From the NCBI GenBank assembly GCA_029460375.1, contig JARPAQ010000049.1:1-10188 (forward strand): a stretch of 10,188 nt of DNA. Direction: 5' to 3'. The stretch comes from Nitrososphaerota archaeon. GTDB taxonomy: Archaea > Thermoproteota > Nitrososphaeria > Nitrososphaerales > JACPRH01. Below, in pieces: positions 4,536-10,188 of this stretch; the first letter of the stretch is position 1, and every line of letters begins with the position of its first letter. A program made the position numbers and the translations under genes. The notes below the pieces were generated by a model that was given only the letters and a program-made list of their open reading frames with translations, was not told the DNA's origin and did no database searches.

Positions 4536-7175
4536 CTAGACCGGTATTTTAGTCGTCTTTAGGTTTGATTGGGCGGCCGCTAGTTTGGCTATGGGTATAC
4601 GGTATGGTGAGCAGCTGACGTATGTCAACCCGATGTTGTGGCATATCTCTATCGACACTGGGTCTCCACCGTGTTCTCCGCATATCCCTACCTCCAAGTC
4701 TTTTCTTGTGCTTCTTCCTTTTGTAATGCCTATCTGCATCAGTTCTGCTACGCCGTTCTTATCTATGGTCTGGAAGGGGTTCTGATCGATTATGCCCCTC
4801 TCTTCATAAAAGGGTAGGAACTTGTTCTCCGCGTCTTCTCTGCTGAAGCTGAAGGTTGCCTGTGTAAGGTCATTGGTTCCGAAGCTGAAGAACTCAGCGA
4901 TTTCCGCGATTTCATCGGCTGTTACACAGGCTCTTACAACTTCTATCATGGTGCCGAATTTTATATCGAGCTTCACGCCCTCCTTTTCCTCCACTTCACC
5001 CCGCACCTTCTTGAACAGATCCTGTATATTCACCAATTCCTGTTTTAAAGCAAGCTGCGGTATCATAATCTGCGGCTTAGCATTCACTCCCTCTTTCACC
5101 AGCTCCGCTGACGCTTCGCATATCGCCTTTAGCTGAGACTCATATATCTCAGGGTGTGTTACACCAACCCTTACTCCCCTATGCCCCAACATAGGATTGA
5201 CTTCCGCTAACGCTCTGGCTTTGCTCAACACCCTCTCCTTCTCCCGTATCTCTGAATCAGGTGCTCCAGACTCCTTCAGATTCCTAACCTCTTCGACCAG
5301 TTCTTCTATATTGGGTAGAAACTCATGTAGAGGAGCGTCAAGCAGCCTTATCGTGACGGGGTAGCCCTCCATGGCTGTAAGTATCTCCTTAAAGTCCTGC
5401 TTCTGCACAGGTGTAAGCTTGTCAAGATAGATTCTTCGCTCATCTTCACTATCAGCAAGTATCATAGAAACCATGATGGGAAGCCTATCTGTCGCGTTGA
5501 ACATCCTTTCCGTCCTGCATAACCCTACACCTTCAGCACCCAGACTCCTCGCCAACTTAGCGTTTTCAGGCGTATCAGCATTAGCCCTTACACCGAGCCT
5601 CCTCACCTCATCAGCCCACTTCAAGATATCAGCCATCTCAGGAGTCGGCTCAGGCTCCACCGTCGGAACCTCACCCAAAAAGACTTCACCCGTAGTACCA
5701 TCTATAGTGATAAAGTCCTCCTCCTTCACAACGACATTGCCAACAGAAAACTGACGGTTGACCATATCTATCTTGATCTCAGCAGCACCTGCAACACAAG
5801 GCTTGCCTATCCCTCTAGCCACTACCGCCGCATGGCTGGTCTTTCCTCCACGGCTTGTAAGTATCCCTTGAGAAGCGAAGAAACCATGAACATCCTCAGG
5901 CCTAGTCTCTTCTCTAACCAGTATAACCTTCTCCCCAGCTTTCTTCCTCTCTTCAGCCGTGTCAGCATCAAATATCGCCTTGCCACTCGCCGCTCCGGGA
6001 GATGCACCCAGACCTTTCGCCTTCGCATCAACCTGCACAGTAGGATCTATTCTCCTATGAAGCATCTGTTCAAGAGTATCTGGCGTCACCTTGATCAACG
6101 CCTCTTCCTTTGTGATCAGCCCTTCCTTCGCCATGTCCACCATAACTCTGACTCGAGCCACCGCGTTCATCTTGGCATTCCTAGTCTGCAGTAGGTAGAG
6201 CTTACCCCTCTCTATGGTGAACTCGACATCCTGCGGATACTTGTAGTACTTCTCGAGCTTTTCAGTAAGACCTAGGAGTTCACTGTACGTCCCCGACAGC
6301 TCCTTCTCCATCTCATGCACCGGGCTTGGAGTCCTTATTCCCGCTACTACATCCTCTCCTTGCGCATTCAGCAGGTACTCTCCGTACAGGGTCTTCTCAC
6401 CTGTTCCCGGGTCACGTGTAAATACTACACCTGTGCCGCTGTCACTACCCATATTCCCGAAGACCATAGTGACAACATTCACGGCTGTTCCGTTAGCTAT
6501 ATCTGGACCAATTTTGAATTCACGCCTGTAGTCTACACACCGCTTAGTGTTCCAGCTCTCAAATACAGCTGCTACTGCACGGTTCAACTGATCATACGGG
6601 TCGTCTGGAAACGGCTCCCCTGTTTCGTTTTGGCATATCTCTTTGAACTTCTCAACAGTCGCCTTCAAATCCTCCGCTGTAGCCATCTTCTCATCAAACA
6701 TCTTGGGAAACTTTTCATCATTTACACGCAGCACAACCTTGCCGAAGAGCTGAATGAACCTTCGGTACGCATCATACGCAAACCGAGAATCACCAGTCTG
6801 ATCAATCAACCCTTGAACAGTCTTATCGTTCAACCCAACATTAAGAACAGTATCCATCATACCCGGCATAGATACCGCTGAACCTGATCTCACAGACACC
6901 AGCAGCGGGTTCTTCGGGTCTCCGAAGCCGCGTCTAGTCTTGTTTTCAAGTATGGTCATTGCCTTTCGGATGTCTCGCAGTAGATCTTCAGACAGTCTTT
7001 TATTATCCTCAAAATATATCGTGCATTCTCGTGTCGTTATGGTGAAACCCGATGGTACAGGCAGTCCGAGCTGGGTCATCTTCGCTAATCCAGCGCCTTT
7101 TCCGCCTAGAATTTGCTTATTGTCGCTATCTCCTTTCTCGAAGAAGAATATGCCGGAGGTAATAGCTTCGCTCAT
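4536..7175 (-). CDS. ppdK: Pyruvate, phosphate dikinase
   Basis: The 879-residue enzyme interconverts pyruvate, ATP and phosphate with phosphoenolpyruvate, AMP and pyrophosphate in the cytoplasm; in archaea it usually feeds gluconeogenesis but can run toward pyruvate. Order of domains is complete: ATP-grasp nucleotide-binding region (about 1-340, with ILGGKGAGLAKM at 22-33, SVRSGSAVSMPGMMDTVLN at 94-112 and the ATP-site run DVEFTIERGKLYLLQTRNAK at 316-335), the swivelling phosphohistidine domain (about 385-505) with catalytic His448 in SRGGKTSHAAVVARG, and the C-terminal PEP/pyruvate barrel (about 525-875) with RLLDAPLHEFLP (610-621), GHRGVRVG (664-671), SFGTNDLTQ (764-772) and catalytic Cys832 in GICGEHGGDP. 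Length is normal, no lesion is seen. ATG 7175 is the natural N-terminus. The gene is divergent from the metallopeptidase gene and followed by small membrane protein genes on the same strand. Confidence 0.97.
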   Translation of the reverse strand: MSEAITSGIFFFEKGDSDNKQILGGKGAGLAKMTQLGLPVPSGFTITTRECTIYFEDNKRLSEDLLRDIRKAMTILENKTRRGFGDPKNPLLVSVRSGSAVSMPGMMDTVLNVGLNDKTVQGLIDQTGDSRFAYDAYRRFIQLFGKVVLRVNDEKFPKMFDEKMATAEDLKATVEKFKEICQNETGEPFPDDPYDQLNRAVAAVFESWNTKRCVDYRREFKIGPDIANGTAVNVVTMVFGNMGSDSGTGVVFTRDPGTGEKTLYGEYLLNAQGEDVVAGIRTPSPVHEMEKELSGTYSELLGLTEKLEKYYKYPQDVEFTIERGKLYLLQTRNAKMNAVARVRVMVDMAKEGLITKEEALIKVTPDTLEQMLHRRIDPTVQVDAKAKGLGASPGAASGKAIFDADTAEERKKAGEKVILVREETRPEDVHGFFASQGILTSRGGKTSHAAVVARGIGKPCVAGAAEIKIDMVNRQFSVGNVVVKEEDFITIDGTTGEVFLGEVPTVEPEPTPEMADILKWADEVRRLGVRANADTPENAKLARSLGAEGVGLCRTERMFNATDRLPIMVSMILADSEDERRIYLDKLTPVQKQDFKEILTAMEGYPVTIRLLDAPLHEFLPNIEELVEEVRNLKESGAPDSEIREKERVLSKARALAEVNPMLGHRGVRVGVTHPEIYESQLKAICEASAELVKEGVNAKPQIMIPQLALKQELVNIQDLFKKVRGEVEEKEGVKLDIKFGTMIEVVRACVTADEIAEIAEFFSFGTNDLTQATFSFSREDAENKFLPFYEERGIIDQNPFQTIDKNGVAELMQIGITKGRSTRKDLEVGICGEHGGDPVSIEICHNIGLTYVSCSPYRIPIAKLAAAQSNLKTTKIPV

Positions 7176-7238
7176 ACAACGCCCCTACCTACGGGGACAA
7201 AACATAACCCTCATATAAATAAGGCGATTCTCTATCTC
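7176..7238. promoter_or_regulatory. Divergent promoter with one shared TATA-like element
   Basis: Only 63 bases separate the two start codons. The one AT-rich element, TATAAATA at 7214-7221, reads TATTTATA on the other strand and is a good TATA box both ways. Rightward it is centred about 22 bases before ATG 7239, which suggests a leaderless transcript; leftward it would start ppdK mRNA near 7190, fifteen bases before its ATG. A small stem CCCC/GGGG (7182-7185 with 7193-7196) lies in the predicted ppdK leader near the weak Shine-Dalgarno GGTAGG. Confidence 0.55.
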
Positions 7239-8477
7239 ATGAGTCTAAACAGTGTGTATGATGGTGAGAAGGTGGCTGTAGAATCGGGTAGACACAGAGA
7301 TCTACGTACCGCGATGATGATACTGGCTTCTGTTCTGCTGGTGCTGATTTCTCTATTCCTTCTGGAGCCTCAGGTAGCTGTGGATGAAGATGCTACATAC
7401 GAATCTCTTGTCAAGCGCCTCTTCGATGAAGTGTTGGAAGGGGTGGAGGATATGAGGGGTCTGCCGCAGCCTGAGAGCACGGAGCTGAAGATAGTATCTA
7501 TCCAGTATTTCAGAGATAAGGCGAAGGAGCAGGTTCGAAAAGAAAGTGAAAAGATAAGCCTTGAAGATATAGTATACCGAGCACTCTTCATGATACCGCA
7601 GGAATACAGCATAGGTGAGGCCAGAGTGGAGCAGGCTAGTGCGGTACGCTCCGCCGTCGCGGGGAACAGGCTCTACATAGTGAAAGAAAACTTCGATCCT
7701 CAAGACACCAAGGCCGCCAGACGAACCCTAGCTCACGAGATCACCCACATACTCCAGAGTGAAAACTTTAGGAATCCGAAAATAACCACGTCTGATCAGA
7801 GGCAGGCCTGGATAGCTCTTGTAGAAGGGGACGCCGACTTCACAGCCGACACATACATGGCCAGATCAGGGTTATTCTCATTTACATTTAGAGAGGCTGT
7901 GCCCGGAAGTCTGGACAGGATTAAGTTTTTCCCCTACCAATATGGGTCAGGATTTATCTCGGCATTATTCAGGGAGGGTGGCTGGAGCCTAATTAACTCC
8001 GCGTATCAAAACCTCCCAAGGTCGACCGAAGAGGTGCTTCACCCCGAAGTTTTCTTGGCAGGTGGATCCTTCATAGATGTCGAGGCTCTAACTCCTGCGT
8101 CGAACGGATTTGAGGCGGTTTTTACCGACACCTTTGGCGAGCACTTTATCCGTATAATGCTTGAAAACGGTGCGTCCAGTAATGAAGCTGCTGCGGCTGC
8201 AGCAGGGTGGGGAGGCGATAATGTTACTCTCTTCAACAGAGGTGAAAGTTACCTGGTGACTTGGCGAATAAATTGGGATACCGATGAGGATGCCTCTGAA
8301 TTCTTTGAGGTCTTCGACTTTATGGTTGTGAAGATGGGTGGTGAAGAGGTTGAGCCCGGTCTATATAGTCTTCAAGGGCACCATATTACCTTCAAAAAGC
8401 ACGGCGGAGTGACGGAGATAGTCAGCTCGACGGATAAACCGTGGATTCTATCGGTCATGAAGCTGATGAATCCGTAG
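7239..8477 (+). CDS. Membrane-anchored HEITH zinc metallopeptidase, Hvo_1808-like
   Basis: From ATG 7239 the product has 412 residues: a short cytoplasmic N-terminus, one membrane helix (about 25-43, AMMILASVLLVLISLFLL), and a large exported domain. The zinc site is AHEITH (165-170) with Glu167 as general base and Glu196 in ALVEGDADF as the likely third ligand. Downstream motifs FFPYQYG (230-236), GGWSLINSAY (247-256), STEEVLHPE (262-270) and AAGWGGD (321-327) match the architecture of haloarchaeal Hvo_1808-type surface proteins as I know them, placing it in that gluzincin-like group; substrate unknown. An upstream in-frame TTG or CTG start inside the divergent ppdK gene is less likely than ATG 7239, which follows a TATA box. 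The Ala run (EAAAAAAGW) is part of the family pattern, not a repeat expansion. Nothing suggests damage. Confidence 0.85.
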   Translation: MSLNSVYDGEKVAVESGRHRDLRTAMMILASVLLVLISLFLLEPQVAVDEDATYESLVKRLFDEVLEGVEDMRGLPQPESTELKIVSIQYFRDKAKEQVRKESEKISLEDIVYRALFMIPQEYSIGEARVEQASAVRSAVAGNRLYIVKENFDPQDTKAARRTLAHEITHILQSENFRNPKITTSDQRQAWIALVEGDADFTADTYMARSGLFSFTFREAVPGSLDRIKFFPYQYGSGFISALFREGGWSLINSAYQNLPRSTEEVLHPEVFLAGGSFIDVEALTPASNGFEAVFTDTFGEHFIRIMLENGASSNEAAAAAAGWGGDNVTLFNRGESYLVTWRINWDTDEDASEFFEVFDFMVVKMGGEEVEPGLYSLQGHHITFKKHGGVTEIVSSTDKPWILSVMKLMNP

Positions 8478-8530
8478 ATTCAGACAACGTTGACTCTCGA
8501 TATCGGCCATGTATTCTTCGCTTCAAAACA

Positions 8531-8560
8531 TTTAAGGTTCGCTGGAATGCGTGAAGTTTC
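8531..8560 (+). promoter_or_regulatory. Leaderless-type promoter of the mannosidase remnant
   Basis: TTTAAG (8531-8536) is a TATA-like box centred about 27 bases before ATG 8561, and no Shine-Dalgarno precedes the ATG. The spacing fits a leaderless archaeal transcript, so the promoter seems to have survived while the gene behind it was lost. Confidence 0.4.
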
Positions 8561-8796
8561 ATGGCGAAGAATCGCTACGAGATCCATCTGGTTTCACATA
8601 CTCATTGGGATCGAGAGCGGTATCGCACATTTCAAGAAACGAAAGTCAGATTGATAAGGCTCATCGATAAACTCCTCAGGATCCTAGATTCAAGTCGAAA
8701 AAAATAGACCATTTTGAGGGGGAGCTGCGAGCCGCAAATTATGCTTTATGGAGTTATCTCTACCCGAACAGTTTCTTCACAGATCCAGATTTCTGA
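8561..8796 (+). pseudogene. N-terminal remnant of a GH38 alpha-mannosidase
   Basis: ATG 8561 opens 48 codons whose product carries the GH38 opening signature YEIHLVSHTHWDRERYRTFQ followed by a helix (VRLIRLIDKLLRILD), then stops at TAG 8705-8707 right after a run of seven A (8698-8704). Family members are 800-1000 residues long, and the zinc ligands of this motif are the second His and the Asp of HTHWD. The usual Trp of DREWY is Arg here, a one-base change. In another frame the sequence stays open to TGA 8794-8796 (KIDHFEGELRAANYALWSYL), which could be a displaced continuation, but I cannot match it to the family. The remaining catalytic domain is absent from the window, because the aminotransferase promoter begins about 30 bases later. 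I read this as a deletion remnant. Confidence 0.75.
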
Positions 8797-8831
8797 AAGA
8801 GACCTTAAGAACCTAGTTAAAATGTATGGTC

Positions 8832-8894
8832 TATATATTGTAAAACCAAGGTAGATATGTATAGGATTAGGATACTGCAGACTATAGGAGAGGT
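8832..8894 (+). promoter_or_regulatory. Promoter and ribosome binding site of the class V aminotransferase-like gene
   Basis: TATATATT (8832-8839 region) is a strong TATA box that would start transcription near 8860, leaving a leader of about 40 nucleotides. GGAGAGGT at 8887-8894 is a very good Shine-Dalgarno sequence five bases ahead of the TTG at 8900 and decides that start. Upstream, AACCTAGTTAA (8810-8820) loosely resembles the half-sites before the winged-helix gene. Confidence 0.55.
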
Positions 8895-8899
8895 AGAAA

Positions 8900-10006
8900 T
8901 TGAATAGTTTAGAAGAAATAGCTTACTTCAATTGGGCTGGACTCGGACCTGCCCTTCCGGAGGTTCGTGCCGCAATGGCTGCTATCGAGTTTGAATTTGA
9001 ACGAAGGGGATGGTTATCGCAAGAAGGTTTAGCTTTCTTCGATGAACAACTATGGAAATGCCGTAGGGCCGTAGGAGAGATGCTTGGAGTCACGGATGAG
9101 AAGACAATTGCTTTAACTCAAAATACTTCTGAAGCAATCAATATAGTTCTTCAAGGATTAAAAAAACATCTGAAACTAGTAATAACCACAGATCAAGAAC
9201 ATCCTTCAGCCGAACTGTCTTTGAAGCTTCTTGCTGACGATGGCGTTAATGTGAAGATCGTTCCTTTCACTAACACGGAGACCTATGTCGAATGTCTAAA
9301 AAAGGAAGTGGAATCAGAACATGGATTGATATTTCTCAGTCATGTTTCTTATAAAAACGGTGCAGAACTACCAATTCAAGAGGTTGCCAAACTTGCGCAC
9401 GAAAAAGGGTGGAAAGTTTTCGTCGATGGAGCACAAGCAGTAGGACAATTAAGCGTACGAGTCCATGATCTCGGAGTCGACTTCTACGCTTTTTCTGGAC
9501 ACAAGTGGTTATTTGGACCAATGGGAACAGGTGCACTTTGGATTAAACGAGACATCATCCCTACAATACACTCCATACAAGCCGGGTGGAGATCGAAAGG
9601 GTCATCTGACGACGCTTCGAGATTCGAGATCGGCACAACAAACATCGCTCTAGCCGCAGGTCTTACTGAGGCTGCCCGTCTTGCAAACCCCAATGAGCTG
9701 GCCCGTCGGAGCAAAATAAGCCGAGATCTGAAATCCCGGATCTACCAGTATTTGTCGGGGCATCGAGAAATCAAGATTCTTTCGCACAGTGAAAGTCCTA
9801 CCGGCATTCTTTCATTTCAGCGTCTTGGAGCTGACCACTTAAAACTTGCGAAGCGTGCTTTCGCCGAGTACAGTGTTGTTATCAAACCAATTGTCCCCCC
9901 TGAGTTTCCCGAATCTTTGCGAGTGTCTTTTAGCTTTCTGAATACAATATCTGAAATCGATCGGTTGACAAAATGTCTCCATGATATCTTTTTTAATGAT
10001 TTCTAA
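8900..10006 (+). CDS. Class V PLP-dependent enzyme related to SufS/CsdB but lacking the desulfurase cysteine
   Basis: The 368-residue product is a fold-type I PLP enzyme. Visible landmarks are QNTSEAIN (74-81) at the cofactor phosphate loop, DQEHPSAEL (98-106), the PLP-pyridine Asp176 in VFVDGAQAVGQ, the Schiff-base Lys202 in FSGHKWLFGPMGTGAL, the GTTN loop (245-248) and the carboxylate-binding Arg341 in LRVSFSFLNT. Cysteine desulfurases of the SufS group carry the catalytic cysteine in a loop shortly before that Arg; here the loop is short, Pro-rich (KPIVPPEFPES) and has no cysteine, so sulfur transfer from cysteine is unlikely. Relatives without it include isopenicillin N epimerase-like and hercynylcysteine sulfoxide lyase-like enzymes; the substrate cannot be told. 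Start TTG 8900 is set by GGAGAGGT. No sulfur-assembly genes are nearby. Its AAA-rich codons differ slightly from ppdK, a weak hint of separate origin. Confidence 0.85.
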   Translation: MNSLEEIAYFNWAGLGPALPEVRAAMAAIEFEFERRGWLSQEGLAFFDEQLWKCRRAVGEMLGVTDEKTIALTQNTSEAINIVLQGLKKHLKLVITTDQEHPSAELSLKLLADDGVNVKIVPFTNTETYVECLKKEVESEHGLIFLSHVSYKNGAELPIQEVAKLAHEKGWKVFVDGAQAVGQLSVRVHDLGVDFYAFSGHKWLFGPMGTGALWIKRDIIPTIHSIQAGWRSKGSSDDASRFEIGTTNIALAAGLTEAARLANPNELARRSKISRDLKSRIYQYLSGHREIKILSHSESPTGILSFQRLGADHLKLAKRAFAEYSVVIKPIVPPEFPESLRVSFSFLNTISEIDRLTKCLHDIFFNDF

Positions 10007-10188
10007 AATCTTTAACATCCTCGAGTATCCTAACTGGTAGGCATTACTCTGTGATGAGGCAGAACATTATTTCAATCAAAAGCTTGAAGATCAACTGTCT
10101 GTACTCATCAAATAGGCGAACTAGTCAGACCACAGCATCACAGAAACCAGACTTTTCTAATGTTGCCTAAGACCTTGTTAAAGACTCG
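10007..10188. other. Right-hand end without a convincing gene
   Basis: No frame has both a start signal and protein-like composition. The longest protein-like piece is a 22-codon stretch ending at TAG around 10108-10110 (CDEAEHYFNQKLEDQLSVLI), too short to judge. A 9-bp inverted repeat TCTGTGATG/CATCACAGA (10048-10056 and 10136-10144) is also present; see the rejected notes. Confidence 0.3.

Noticed and set aside
6315..6881. Long plus-strand open frame of 188 codons inside ppdK
   Set aside because: It is antisense to conserved catalytic sequence of ppdK and its product is low in acidic residues with Cys/Tyr/His excess, typical of a shadow frame.
7113..7238. N-terminal extension of the metallopeptidase into the ppdK coding region
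   Set aside because: The added residues overlap the 5' end of the divergent ppdK gene and lie upstream of the TATA box; ATG 7239 explains the membrane anchor without them.
8478..8657. In-frame open stretch of about 59 codons after the metallopeptidase TAG
   Set aside because: The second half is an out-of-frame reading of the mannosidase remnant, and the peptidase already ends at a natural C-terminus.
10051..10110. C/D box guide RNA starting at the perfect C box GTGATGA
   Set aside because: No D box CTGA at a suitable distance and no D'/C' pair in order on the same strand.
10048..10144. Inverted repeat TCTGTGATG/CATCACAGA 79 bases apart, considered as an insertion sequence end or attachment site
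   Set aside because: Only 9 bp, no flanking target duplication and no transposase or integrase frame; may be chance.

Overview
The window looks archaeal, most likely from the TACK side (a Bathyarchaeia- or Nitrososphaeria-like lineage); this placement is an inference from gene content, not from a marker gene. The grounds are an AbrB-type DNA-binding domain fused to PhoU, a membrane-embedded winged-helix regulator, an amicyanin-like cupredoxin with a Met/Gly-rich spacer, a Hvo_1808-like membrane metallopeptidase, TATA boxes about 25-30 bp ahead of starts, and several apparently leaderless starts.

Layout, left to right. 1-117 (minus) is the 5' end of an unidentified gene leaving the window. 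236-674 (plus) is a small four-helix membrane protein gene broken by a frameshift and an in-frame TAG. 703-921 (minus) is a small charged protein. 1086-2195 (plus) encodes an AbrB-PhoU protein. 2278-2850 (plus) encodes a two-helix membrane protein with a Met-rich external loop and a cytoplasmic winged helix, preceded by a 20-bp palindrome between TATA box and start. It converges on 2896-3543 (minus), a secreted cupredoxin with complete type 1 copper ligands and Met-rich repeats; a hairpin separates the two. Upstream of the cupredoxin lies an array of TGAAAC repeats at 11-12 bp pitch. 3726-4151 and 4168-4377 (minus) are small membrane proteins that may be read through from the long ppdK gene (4536-7175, minus), with a short open frame linking them.

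ppdK is divergent from a membrane-anchored HEITH metallopeptidase (7239-8477, plus) across 63 bp holding one AT-rich TATA-like element usable in both directions. 8561-8796 is the decayed N-terminus of a GH38 alpha-mannosidase, still with a promoter. 8900-10006 (plus) is a class V PLP enzyme related to SufS but without the desulfurase cysteine. The last 180 bases hold nothing convincing.

The most interesting unit is 2243-3634: a membrane winged-helix protein with a Met-rich outside loop facing a Met-rich cupredoxin gene, each with its own repeat structure at the promoter. I read it as a candidate copper-responsive pair; this is inference. A second theme is local gene decay: at least two clear remnants and one or two probable truncated small genes lie among intact genes.
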